A stretch of DNA of 49,922 bases from positions 1 through 49,922 of the forward strand of contig JAICQL010000032.1 in assembly GCA_025937895.1 (NCBI GenBank). Reading direction: 5' to 3'. This stretch comes from Polyangiaceae bacterium (GTDB taxonomy: Bacteria > Myxococcota_A > Polyangia > Polyangiales > Polyangiaceae). Position numbers and translations under genes: made by a program. This document shows, piece by piece, positions 25,340 to 34,906 of this stretch; positions within the stretch are counted from its first letter, which is position 1; each line of letters starts with the position of its first letter. Below the pieces are notes generated by a model. The model did no database searches and had not been told where the DNA came from. It worked only from the letters and a program-made list of their open reading frames with translations.

Positions 25340-26386
25340 ATGCTCTCGGGCACCCTCCATGTGCGTGCTCCGGCGCGCTGCGTGGCCTCCAGCCTGCTCC
25401 TGCTGCTCGCGGCCTGCGCGGGCGCGAAAGCGCCGCCCGGCGGCGCCGCTGCACCGGACCCCGCTCCCGCAGCTCCCGCAGTGCGCAAAGCCCCGGAGCG
25501 CAGTGGCTCGGCGGCAGCTCCAGCCCCTCCCCCGCCGCCTCTGTCCACGGCCCCGCCTGCGCCTCCGAGCGAGCAGCCTCCCGCTGCGCCCGCCGCCAGC
25601 GGCGAGCCGTGCGGCGCGCTGCAGTGCCGCCGCTTTGCCAGCGCCGCCGCGGCGCTACGGCACGTACTGCGCGAGCAGCCGCTGATGCTGGGGCTGGGTG
25701 AGGCACACACGCCGGCGACCAGTCAGCACCTGGCCACCACCGCCGCCCGCTTCTCCGAGCAGTTGCTGCCGGTGCTGGCCGGCAATGCGAGCCACCTGAT
25801 CGTCGAGTTGCTGGCGCCCAACCCGGCCTGCCGCGAAGCCGCGCGCCCGCTGGAGCAGGCGCAGAAGCCGGTGACCGAGCCTCAGGCGCCCAGCAACCAG
25901 GGCGACTACGTGAAGCTCGGCGTGCGCGCGCGCGAGCTCGGGGTCGAGCCCTTTCTGCTGACCCCGAGCTGTGAGGAGTTCCAGGCCATCGCCGACGCTG
26001 GCGAGGACGCCATCCCGCAGACCCTGACCACCATCGCGACCATCACCACGCGCCTGGCCAAGGGCGCGCTGGTCCAGAACCACAAGGCGGGCAGCTCGCG
26101 CCTGGTGCTGGCGTATGGCGGCGCGCTACACAACGATCTCTCGCCGTCTGCCACCCGCGAGTCCTTTCGCTACGGCGACGCGCTGCAGGCCTTCACCGGC
26201 GGGCGCTACGTGGCCCTCGACCTGATCGTGCGCGAGCTGATCAAGAACAACGAGGCCTGGCGCTCGTTGCCCTGGTACGGGCAAGTCGATCCCGAGTTGC
26301 ACCCCGAGAGCTACCTGCTGCTACAGCCGGCGCCGCACAGCTACGTGCTCTTCTTCCCGCGCACGGCCGACAGCTCCGCGCGCTGA
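25340..26386 (+). CDS. ChaN/TIKI-like lipoprotein with GExH motif
   Basis: The 348-residue protein has a lipoprotein signal (SSLLLLLAACAGAK) with lipobox A-A-C at Cys26, a Pro/Ala/Ser linker to about residue 95 and a folded domain. That domain has two motifs of the ChaN/EreA/TIKI superfamily: LGLGEAHTP (Gly120-Glu121-Ala122-His123) and a distal histidine in AYGGALHND (His264). Family members include the haem-binding lipoprotein ChaN, erythromycin esterases and metal-dependent proteases. Substrate and metal cannot be told. It follows the NamZ fusion in the same direction with a 73-bp gap, so a shared role in envelope maintenance is possible but unproven. Another name for the group may be DUF399 or TraB-like; assignment rests on the two motifs. 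Confidence 0.68.
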   Translation: MLSGTLHVRAPARCVASSLLLLLAACAGAKAPPGGAAAPDPAPAAPAVRKAPERSGSAAAPAPPPPPLSTAPPAPPSEQPPAAPAASGEPCGALQCRRFASAAAALRHVLREQPLMLGLGEAHTPATSQHLATTAARFSEQLLPVLAGNASHLIVELLAPNPACREAARPLEQAQKPVTEPQAPSNQGDYVKLGVRARELGVEPFLLTPSCEEFQAIADAGEDAIPQTLTTIATITTRLAKGALVQNHKAGSSRLVLAYGGALHNDLSPSATRESFRYGDALQAFTGGRYVALDLIVRELIKNNEAWRSLPWYGQVDPELHPESYLLLQPAPHSYVLFFPRTADSSAR

Positions 26387-26397
26387 GTCACGCGCGC
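26377..26397 (+). terminator. Weak GC hairpin spanning the stop codon
   Basis: GCGCGC at 26378-26383 can pair with GCGCGC at 26392-26397 across the stop codon TGA and five more bases. The repeat is low in complexity, so this is only a candidate. Confidence 0.25.
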
Positions 26398-26469
26398 GCC
26401 GAGCGACCGCAGCGCGCGAAGCAAACAAACCTCTCCCGGCGCTGCCTGCGCACGTGCTAAGGCTCTGCC

Positions 26470-28143
<1,674 letters not shown>

Positions 28144-28170
28144 CCGCGCCGCGCCTGCTCCTGCGGCTTC

Positions 28171-28214
28171 TCCCCGCGAAGTGCGATCTCCCTGGCCGAG
28201 ATCATTCGCGGGGA
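28171..28214. terminator. Strong bidirectional hairpin between ettA and the CPBP protease gene
   Basis: TCCCCGCGAA (28171-28180) is the perfect complement of TTCGCGGGGA (28205-28214). Inside it GATCTC (28185-28190) pairs with GAGATC (28198-28203), with a 7-base loop. The right arm covers the last codons of the minus-strand CPBP gene, whose stop codon is 28204-28202. There is no U-tract. Confidence 0.65.
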
Positions 28215-29038
28215 AAGCCGGGCAGCTCACGCAGGCCGCGGCGGAACAGCGCCCAGAGCCACGGCACGCTGAGCAGCGGCAGGGCCGCCAGCAGCCACTC
28301 CAGCTCCAGGATGCGCTCGAACAACGCCGCCTGCGAGAGCATTGCCAGCAGGTTGTTGATGGCGTGTGCAGCCACCGGTGCCCAGAGCGAACGGGTCTGC
28401 ACGTACAGCGCCACCAGCGCCAGACCCATGAGCGTGGAGCCGACGAGATCAAAATGCGCGGCGCCGAATAGCAAGCTGGAGCCCAGCGCGGCGAGCAGCG
28501 GCGGCCAGCGCCGCAGCAAGCGGCGAAAGAGAATGCCCCGGAACAGGATCTCCTCCGCGATCGGCCCGACCAGCACCACCACGATCAGGAGCAGCGCCTG
28601 CAGCGCGGGGTCCTCCAGCTGAAAGCCGTCGGGCGCGCCTTCACCCCAGTCCGGATCCAGCCACAGTCGCACTGCCAGCCAGGCCATGCGGGCCCCGAGC
28701 ACGGCCAGGGTAGTGAGCAACACGCTGGCGAGCTCTGGCACGATCCGCTGGCTGCCCATCACGTCTGGCAGCGAGTAGCGGCGGCGGCGCGCCACCAGCA
28801 GCCAGTCCAGCAGCGGCAGGCTGAAGCCAGCCCAGAACGCTGCGACCCGCCAGGCTTCACCGTTGGCGCCAGGCCGCTCCGCAGCCAGTCCGCACACCGT
28901 CAGCGCCAGCAAGCCGAGCAGCACCGGCCTCAACACGGGCAGCCGCATCACAGCGCTGCCCGCCGTGCCCGGCGCTGCTCCGGGTGCACCGGCGCCGCCG
29001 GGCTGCGGCGGCGCCTCTGGCTGCTGGCTGCGGCTCAA
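28202..29038 (-). CDS. CPBP-family (Abi) intramembrane metalloprotease
   Basis: The 278-residue product has about six to seven hydrophobic segments and the three CPBP motifs: AEEILFRGILFRR (Glu-Glu and Arg), FGAAHFDLVG (His) and APVAAHAINN (His). These glutamates and histidines form the metal site of Rce1-like proteases. In bacteria such proteins act in bacteriocin immunity, protein sorting or signalling; the substrate here is unknown. The first 30 residues are Pro/Gly/Ala-rich, so ATG at residue 31 (MRLPVLRPV) is an alternative start. It starts 10 bp after the manC stop, so it is in the same operon. Confidence 0.86.
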   Translation of the reverse strand: MSRSQQPEAPPQPGGAGAPGAAPGTAGSAVMRLPVLRPVLLGLLALTVCGLAAERPGANGEAWRVAAFWAGFSLPLLDWLLVARRRRYSLPDVMGSQRIVPELASVLLTTLAVLGARMAWLAVRLWLDPDWGEGAPDGFQLEDPALQALLLIVVVLVGPIAEEILFRGILFRRLLRRWPPLLAALGSSLLFGAAHFDLVGSTLMGLALVALYVQTRSLWAPVAAHAINNLLAMLSQAALFERILELEWLLAALPLLSVPWLWALFRRGLRELPGFPRE

Positions 29039-29048
29039 ATGCTGCGAG

Positions 29049-30143
29049 CTAGAGGAGCTTCTCGTGGCCCTGCGCGCCCAGCTCGCTCAGCAGCTCACCC
29101 AGGTTGCGCACGCTGTCCTTGTGCACCACCAGCAGCACGTCCGGCGTGTCGACCACGATGACCCCGTTCAGCCCCATTGCAGCCACCGGGCGCTCGCCCG
29201 CAAGGTTGTAGATGAAGCTGTCCTCATTGCGCACTTCCACCACGGAGCCGCGCGTGACGGTGGCGCCGGGGCTCTGCTCCAGCGCCTCTTTCAGGCTGTA
29301 CAGGTTGCCCGGGTCGCTCCAGCCGAGCTCCACCTGCAGCAACACCGCTTGCTCGCGCGGCAGCTGCTCCAGGATGGCCACGTCAAAGTGCAAGGACGGC
29401 GCCTTTGGATAGAGCTCATCCAGCTTGCTGCGCTCCTGCGGAGTGCCGCGGTACGAGACGATCTCCTCGATGCACGCCGCCAGCTCCGGGGCGAGCCGCC
29501 GGAAGGCCGCCGTCATGAACTCCACCGTCGTGACGAAGTAACCGGAGTTCCAGACGAAGTTGCCGGAGGCCAGCATGTCCTCGCAGCGCGCCTTCGGCGG
29601 ACGATACTGCCAGGACTTGAAGCCGTAATACGGCATGCCCTCCAGCTCACCCTGCCGCTCCCCCAGCTCGATCCAGCCCAGGTTCTCGCTGGGGTAGCGC
29701 GGCTTCTCCCCCAGAAACACCATGCGCTGCGGGTTGGCGCGCACCAGCGCGTGCCCGCAATCGATGGCGCGCTCCAGCGCTGCCGTATTCTTGACGTAGT
29801 TGTCCGCCCACTGAAACAGGAACGGACCCGTCACCCCGTCCTTCTCCAGCGAGAAGAAGGCCAGCGCCACCGCGGCCGCCACGTCTCGCCGGCACGGCTC
29901 GAGCAAGAAGTTGCTCGCCGGCAGCTCCGGCGCCTGCGCGCGCAAGATCGGCTCGTAGGCGCGGTTGGTGCCCACGTACGTACGCACCGGCGGCACGCGC
30001 GTCGCGAGCCGCTCCACCGCCAGCTGAAACGACGACTTCGAGCCGATCAGCGGCGCAAACTGCTTGGGCGAGTTCTTGCGGCTCAGCGGCCACAGCCGCT
30101 GGCCCGTGCCACCGGCGAGAAGCAATGCTCCGAGTGTGCTCAT
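29049..30143 (-). CDS. manC: Mannose-1-phosphate guanylyltransferase (single-domain)
   Basis: The start ATG 30143 follows GGAGG with 5-base spacing. The 364-residue protein opens with the nucleotidyltransferase signature LLAGGTGQRLWPLSR and NSPKQFAPL, and continues with LEPCRRDVAAAVALAF, LGWIELG, FVWNSGYFV and FDVAILEQL, all typical of GDP-mannose pyrophosphorylases. It makes GDP-mannose from mannose-1-phosphate and GTP for polysaccharide and glycoprotein synthesis. At about 360 residues it lacks the C-terminal mannose-6-phosphate isomerase domain of the bifunctional ManC/AlgA type, so that step must come from elsewhere. It lies between slyD and the CPBP gene in one direction. Names in use vary (manC, manB, rfbM). 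Confidence 0.93.
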   Translation of the reverse strand: MSTLGALLLAGGTGQRLWPLSRKNSPKQFAPLIGSKSSFQLAVERLATRVPPVRTYVGTNRAYEPILRAQAPELPASNFLLEPCRRDVAAAVALAFFSLEKDGVTGPFLFQWADNYVKNTAALERAIDCGHALVRANPQRMVFLGEKPRYPSENLGWIELGERQGELEGMPYYGFKSWQYRPPKARCEDMLASGNFVWNSGYFVTTVEFMTAAFRRLAPELAACIEEIVSYRGTPQERSKLDELYPKAPSLHFDVAILEQLPREQAVLLQVELGWSDPGNLYSLKEALEQSPGATVTRGSVVEVRNEDSFIYNLAGERPVAAMGLNGVIVVDTPDVLLVVHKDSVRNLGELLSELGAQGHEKLL

Positions 30144-30207
30144 GCTGGCCTCCGACGGGTTGTTGCTCGAGGTTGCTGCGCGGCTGCGCCGCTGGTGCGC
30201 ACGCCCA

Positions 30208-30684
30208 TCAGTGGTGCCCGTGCGGAGGATGGGCGTGACGGTGCTCGATCTCGGAGCGCGTGGCCTCTCGCACCTGACGCACGCGCAGGTCGAAATGCAA
30301 CGTCTTGTCCGCCAGCTGGTGGTTGGCGTCGATCTCCACGTCGTTGAGCAGCACCTTCGTCACCACCACGTTGCGGGTCTGGTTGCCCATCTGCAGCGAG
30401 TAGCGCTGGCCCTTCATGGGCGTGGTGCCCGGGGGCAGGCGCGAGATCGGGATCTTCGAGATCAGCTTCGGATCACGCGAGCCATAGCCCTTCTCCGGTG
30501 GAATCGACACGGACAGCGTCTCCCCCGCCGACTTGCCCTCCAGCGCCTCTTCCAGGCCCGGAACGATGTTGGCATGACCATGCAGATAGTAGAGGGGCTC
30601 CTTGCCGCTCCGGTCGATGACGCTGCCGGTGTCGTCCTTGAGCGTGTACTCCAGGGCGACGACCCGATTCCGACGAATTTCCAT
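30208..30684 (-). CDS. slyD: SlyD-type FKBP peptidyl-prolyl cis-trans isomerase
   Basis: The 158-residue protein has the FKBP fold with an insert-in-flap domain, as in SlyD: GSVIDRSGKEPLYYLHGHAN, IVPGLEEALEGKSAGE, SIPPEKGYGSRDPKLI and the strand set DVEIDANHQLADKTLHFDL. These cytosolic proteins couple prolyl isomerisation to chaperoning. The C-terminus ends HRHAHPPHGHH, a short metal-binding histidine tail like that of E. coli SlyD, which donates nickel to hydrogenase; here no hydrogenase gene is visible, so general metal buffering is more likely. It is the first gene of the slyD-manC-CPBP run, with 64 bp before manC. Confidence 0.93.
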   Translation of the reverse strand: MEIRRNRVVALEYTLKDDTGSVIDRSGKEPLYYLHGHANIVPGLEEALEGKSAGETLSVSIPPEKGYGSRDPKLISKIPISRLPPGTTPMKGQRYSLQMGNQTRNVVVTKVLLNDVEIDANHQLADKTLHFDLRVRQVREATRSEIEHRHAHPPHGHH

Positions 30685-30867
30685 GCCGGAGGCTCTAGCC
30701 GAGAACGCGGCCGCCGGCTAGCCATCTCATCTCCTGCACGACGCGCCACGCGCGACGCCTGCGCGATTTTGCACAACTGCCGCAGCATGGGGACCGAGAG
30801 CAGAGCTGGATCCGCAACTGCGGAGCCGCCCGGTTCGATCGTGTCCCAGCAACCAGTGGAGCGAGCC

Positions 30868-31524
30868 ATGTTGAGTGGCCAGTGCCGGGTCGAGGCGATT
30901 CCGGTGGCGAGCAGTGTGGCGTCGGGCAGGGGCGCGTCGGGCAGTGCCGCGTCGGGCAGTGGCGCACGGCTGGAGGTGCTCCATCTCAGCCTGGACTTGC
31001 GCCTGAGCCCCAGCGCAGCGGAGCAGCTAGCGCCCGCCCGCATGTCACCTTGGCGCCGGGCGCGCTGGCTGCTGGCAGGGCCGTGTGCCCTGCTCCTGCT
31101 GGGGCTTGGGTGGTGGTGGCACACCGGCTCACCGCAAAGCGAAGCGCCTGCACGGCCCTCACCCACGCCGCAGCCACACGGCAGCGAAGCCGCAATTCCA
31201 GAGCCTGTGCCCGAGCCGCTGCCGGAGCCGCCGCCAGAGCCACTGGCGCCTGCCGAGCCCCCCGCACCGCCGCAGCCACTGCCGGCGCCCGCGGCACCTT
31301 CGGTCCGACCGGTGGCCCCTGCACCGGCCCCGCTGGCGGCGCATGCCGCAGAGCCGGCGCCGCAGCGGCAAGCGGCGCCCGCGCCGCAGCAGGCAGAGGC
31401 CGCGCCCGCCCCGCTCCAGCGCCCCGCTCGCGCGGCCCGCGCTGGCCTCAGCCGTGGCTCGCCCGAGCGTGGCCCCCGGGCGCGCGAGGCCGAGCTACTG
31501 GAGCTGTTTGGCGACACCCAGTGA
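30868..31524 (+). CDS. Ala/Pro-rich single-pass membrane protein of unknown function
   Basis: ATG 30868 is chosen because GGAG lies 6 bases upstream; ATG 30787 would add 27 residues. The 218-residue product has an N-terminal Ser/Gly-rich part coded by three 15-bp repeats, a short helix (RLEVLHLSLDLRLSPSAAEQ), one membrane segment (WLLAGPCALLLLGLGWWW, about 69-86) and a long Pro/Ala/Glu-rich tail ending in a small acidic helix (REAELLELFGDTQ). I do not recognise it. A tail that crosses the periplasm and ends in a short motif recalls anchoring or TonB-like spacers, but the TonB domain is absent. The opposite strand is also open over this segment but reads as low-complexity Ser/Gly/Ala. Confidence 0.5.
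   Translation: MLSGQCRVEAIPVASSVASGRGASGSAASGSGARLEVLHLSLDLRLSPSAAEQLAPARMSPWRRARWLLAGPCALLLLGLGWWWHTGSPQSEAPARPSPTPQPHGSEAAIPEPVPEPLPEPPPEPLAPAEPPAPPQPLPAPAAPSVRPVAPAPAPLAAHAAEPAPQRQAAPAPQQAEAAPAPLQRPARAARAGLSRGSPERGPRAREAELLELFGDTQ
30919..30963 (+). repeat. Three tandem 15-bp units coding ASGxx
   Basis: The units at 30919, 30934 and 30949 are in frame and share GCGTCGGGCAGNGNC. They encode ASGRG, ASGSA and ASGSG in the N-terminal part of the Ala/Pro-rich membrane protein. Confidence 0.7.
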
Positions 31525-31685
31525 GCCGTGCGCTCGCCGCCGGCTGGCGCCGCACGGGCCAGGGTTCCGCGGCGGAACAGCGTTCCCGGTCGCCTAGCCA
31601 AGCAGGCTCGATGCGCGGGCGCTGCCGTGGATCCGGCGGCTAAAGGTTTGAGGTACGCAGCTCCGGTGATAAAGCGAGGCACCGT

Positions 31686-31703
31686 CGGAGGCCGTTGCCT
31701 CCG
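31686..31703 (+). promoter_or_regulatory. Leader hairpin upstream of the YdiJ-type gene
   Basis: CGGAGGC and GCCTCCG are perfect arms around a CGTT loop, 24 bp before the start codon of the dehydrogenase gene. TTGAGG (about 31648) and TAAAGC (about 31670), 16 bp apart, could be the promoter, which would put the hairpin in the leader. Absence of a U-tract argues against a simple terminator; it also contains GGAGG and could hide a ribosome site. Confidence 0.35.
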
Positions 31704-31726
31704 CCCCTGCCGCTGAGCTGGCCCCG

Positions 31727-34700
31727 ATGATCCCCATTCTCGCCCCTCGAGCTTCGCTTCCCGACCTGTACCGCGAATTCCTCGAGCAGCTGAGTAGCGG
31801 AGGGTTCAGCGGCGAGATCGCGACCGACTACGCGACTCGCCTGGTCGCTGCGACTGACAACTCCGTGTACCAGCTGCTGCCGGTGGCGGTGGTGTTCCCC
31901 CGGCATGAAGCAGACGTGCAGCTGACCCTGCGCCTGGCTCACAGCGAGGGGTTCCGCGGCATCAAGCTCAGCCCGCGCGGCGGCGGCACCGGCACCAACG
32001 GTCAGGCGCTGTGCGACGGCGTGATCCTGGATCTCTCGCGCCACTTTCGCTCGATCCTGGAGCTGAACCTGGAGGCGGGCTGGGTGCGCGTGCAGCCGGG
32101 CGTGGTGCTCGACCAGCTCAACGACTACCTGCGCCCGCACGGCGTGTTCTTCGCCCCCAACCTGTCACCCAGCAGCCGCGCCACGCTCGGCGGCATGATT
32201 GCAACGGACGCCTGCGGCAAGGGCTCGCGCATCTACGGCAAGACCAGCAATCACATCCTGACCCTGCGCTCGGTCTTCCTGGACGGCAGCCCGTTCGAGT
32301 CGCAGCGCGTGTCGCCTGCCGAGCTGGAGCAGCTGCAGGCGCGCCCGGATCTGGTCGGTGAGGTGCACCGCACCGTGCACCAGATCGTCAGCACGCGGCG
32401 CGGCACCATCGCCAAGCAGTTCCCGCGCCTGGCGCGCTTCCTGACAGGATACAACCTGGCTCACGTCCTGGAGGACGACGGGCACTTCAACCTCAACTAC
32501 ATCCTGGCTGGCTCCGAGGGCACGCTGGCCGTGGTGACCGAGGCCAAGCTGAGGCTCACCCGGCTGCCCAAGCACAAGCAGCTGTTCGCCGTGCGCTACG
32601 ACTCGTTCGATGCTGCGCTGCGCGCGGCCAACGTGCTGGTGCGCAGCGAGCCGGGCGCGATCGAGACAGTGGACGAGACAGTGCTGGGGCTCGCTCGCAA
32701 GGACGTGGTCTGGTACGGGGTCAAGCACCTGCTCGACATGCCGGGAGAGCCGCCGGCGGCGTGCATCAACCTGGTGGAGTTCGAGTCGGACGATCCGGCC
32801 GTGGTCGAGCGCAAGGTGCGCGACCTGAGCCACACCTTGGAGACGGAGCGCGGGCAGCCGGGCAAGGCCATCGGCTACACGCTCGTCACCCGCCCGGAGG
32901 AGATCGCTGCGCTCTGGGGGCTGCGCAAGACGGGCGTGGGCCTGCTGGGCGCGCTCGCCGGCGAGCGCAGGCCCGTGCCGTTCGTGGAAGACACGGCGGT
33001 GCCACCGGAGCGCCTCGCCGACTACATCCGCGACTTCCGCGCCATCCTCGATCGCCACGGCTTGCGCTACGGCATGTTCGGGCACGTGGACGTGGGCTGC
33101 CTGCACGTGCGCCCCGCGCTCAACCTGCGCGATCCGCTCGATGCGCAGAAGCTGCGCGAGATCAGCGACGAGGTGGTGGCGCTGGTCAAGAGCTACGGCG
33201 GCGTGCTCTGGGCCGAGCACGGCAAGGGCTTCCGCAGCGAATACAGCCCCACCTTCTTCGGTCCGGAGCTGTACCAGGAGCTGCGCAAGGTCAAGGGTGC
33301 CTTCGATCCGTACAACCAGCTCAACCCGGGCAAGCTAGCCACGCCGCCCACCAGCGGTGAGCGGCTGATCAGCGTGGACGCCAAGAAGCGCGGCGACTTC
33401 GATCGCGAGATCAGCAAGGCCGCCCAGGCCAAATACGATGTGGCCGTGCACTGCAACGGCAACGGGCAGTGCTTCGACTACCACCACGATCACGTGATGT
33501 GTCCGTCGTTCAAGGGCACGCGCGATCGCATTCACTCGCCCAAGGGCCGCGCGGGGGTGATGCGCGAGTGGCTGCGCCTGGCCTCGAACGCCAACTTTGA
33601 CCCGGGCGCGAACCAGGGCACGGGTCGCGGCGGGCGGCAGGGCCGCGGAGATGCGGCCGGCGACTTCTCCCACCAGGTCTACGACGCCATGGATGGCTGC
33701 CTGGCGTGCAAGGCGTGCGCCACGCAGTGCCCGATCCGGGTGGACATCCCCGAGCTGCGCGCGGAGTTTCTCTCGCACTACCACATGCGCTACCGGCGCC
33801 CGCTCAAGGACCACCTGGTGGCGGGGCTGGAGGGCATGTTGACCCTGCTCGGCCGCTGGCCGCGCTTTGCCAACTGGTTCCTGGGGCAGCGCTGGTTCCG
33901 CGCGGCGCTGGCACGCTGGGGCGGCATCGTGGATCCGCCGCTCCTGAGCGAGCAGCGCCTGGAGGCGGGGCTGCTGGCGCGCGGCGCCGCGCGCTTCGAC
34001 CTCAAGGAGCTGCGCAAGCTGGAGGGCGCGGAGAAGGAGCGCACCGTGCTGGTGGCGCAGGACGCCTTCACCACCTTCTACGAGACCAATGTGGCGCTGG
34101 CCGTGTACGACGTGCTCACCCGCCTGGGCCTGAGCGTGGTGTTCCTGCCCTTCCGGCAGAACGGCAAGTCACTACACATCAAGGGCTTCCTGGATCGCTT
34201 TCAGCGCCTGGTGCGGCAGAACAGCCGCTTCTATGCGCGGGTGGCCGAGCTGGGCATTCCCATCGTGGGCATCGAGCCTGCGGTCACCTTGACGTATCGC
34301 GATGAATATCGCGCCGCCCTGCATCGCAGCAGCGGCAGCATCCGCCCCGGTGACGAGCCCGGGCCGTACCGCATCCAGCTGCTGCAGGAGTACCTGGCGC
34401 AGAAGCTGACCGAGCTCTCTGCGCCGCAGCTGAGCCCGGACAGCGCCAAGCCGCTGCTCCTTTTCGGGCACTGCACCGAGCGCACCGAAGAGGTGGAGTC
34501 GCAGAAGCAGTGGCAGGCGGTGTTCCGCGCCTTCGGCCTGAGGCTGGAGCCGCAGACCACCGGCTGCTGCGGCATGTGCGGCGTCTTCGGGCACGAGGCG
34601 GATCACTACGAGGTATCGCGCGGTGTGTTCGAGCTGAGCTGGGCGGCGCGCCTCTCGCGCGAGCCGGCGGCGCAGCAGAGCGTGGTGGCGCCCGGCCACT

Positions 34701-34804
34701 CCTGCCGCAGCCAGGTCAAGCGCTTCGCCGGCTTCGTGCCGCGCCATCCGATCGAGGCGCTGCGCGACGCGCTACAGGCCGCGCCCGCAACGCCAGCGGA
34801 GTGA
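31727..34804 (+). CDS. ydiJ: FAD/4Fe-4S 2-hydroxyacid dehydrogenase (YdiJ family)
   Basis: At 1025 residues it matches the YdiJ family (E. coli 1018), which oxidises D-2-hydroxyglutarate or related D-2-hydroxyacids and passes electrons to the respiratory chain. The N-terminal PCMH FAD domain (about 50-280) has LSPRGGGTGTNGQAL; the FAD-oxidase C-terminal domain follows to about 560. The characteristic segment with Cys576, Cys582 and Cys592 (HCNGNGQC, MCPSFKGTRDRIHSPKGRA) precedes a ferredoxin motif Cys658-x2-Cys661-x2-Cys664-x3-Cys668 (CLACKACATQCP). The last third is a CCG-type domain with GHCTERTEE and TTGCCGMCG near residue 945. No signal peptide is seen. The start is ATG 31727 after a possible leader hairpin. 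Confidence 0.93.
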   Translation: MIPILAPRASLPDLYREFLEQLSSGGFSGEIATDYATRLVAATDNSVYQLLPVAVVFPRHEADVQLTLRLAHSEGFRGIKLSPRGGGTGTNGQALCDGVILDLSRHFRSILELNLEAGWVRVQPGVVLDQLNDYLRPHGVFFAPNLSPSSRATLGGMIATDACGKGSRIYGKTSNHILTLRSVFLDGSPFESQRVSPAELEQLQARPDLVGEVHRTVHQIVSTRRGTIAKQFPRLARFLTGYNLAHVLEDDGHFNLNYILAGSEGTLAVVTEAKLRLTRLPKHKQLFAVRYDSFDAALRAANVLVRSEPGAIETVDETVLGLARKDVVWYGVKHLLDMPGEPPAACINLVEFESDDPAVVERKVRDLSHTLETERGQPGKAIGYTLVTRPEEIAALWGLRKTGVGLLGALAGERRPVPFVEDTAVPPERLADYIRDFRAILDRHGLRYGMFGHVDVGCLHVRPALNLRDPLDAQKLREISDEVVALVKSYGGVLWAEHGKGFRSEYSPTFFGPELYQELRKVKGAFDPYNQLNPGKLATPPTSGERLISVDAKKRGDFDREISKAAQAKYDVAVHCNGNGQCFDYHHDHVMCPSFKGTRDRIHSPKGRAGVMREWLRLASNANFDPGANQGTGRGGRQGRGDAAGDFSHQVYDAMDGCLACKACATQCPIRVDIPELRAEFLSHYHMRYRRPLKDHLVAGLEGMLTLLGRWPRFANWFLGQRWFRAALARWGGIVDPPLLSEQRLEAGLLARGAARFDLKELRKLEGAEKERTVLVAQDAFTTFYETNVALAVYDVLTRLGLSVVFLPFRQNGKSLHIKGFLDRFQRLVRQNSRFYARVAELGIPIVGIEPAVTLTYRDEYRAALHRSSGSIRPGDEPGPYRIQLLQEYLAQKLTELSAPQLSPDSAKPLLLFGHCTERTEEVESQKQWQAVFRAFGLRLEPQTTGCCGMCGVFGHEADHYEVSRGVFELSWAARLSREPAAQQSVVAPGHSCRSQVKRFAGFVPRHPIEALRDALQAAPATPAE

Positions 34805-34882
34805 TCCGGGAATCGGCGTGGTGCGGAGTGAGCCAGCGATGGATCACGCTCGGCTTGGCGCATGGTCGCGGTGCTGCGCAAG

Positions 34883-34904
34883 GCCAGCGGCTGAAGTGGC
34901 TGGC
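34883..34904. terminator. Hairpin between convergent YdiJ-type and SPFH genes
   Basis: GCCAGC (34883-34888) pairs with GCTGGC (34899-34904) across a 10-base loop. It sits two bases past the SPFH gene stop in a 102-bp gap between convergent genes; it has no U-tract. Confidence 0.35.
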
Positions 34905-34906
34905 AG

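Noticed and set aside
30462..31682. 406-codon open frame on the minus strand over the Ala/Pro-rich gene
   Set aside because: It is Ser/Gly/Ala low-complexity and overlaps slyD; the plus-strand frame has a ribosome site and a membrane helix.
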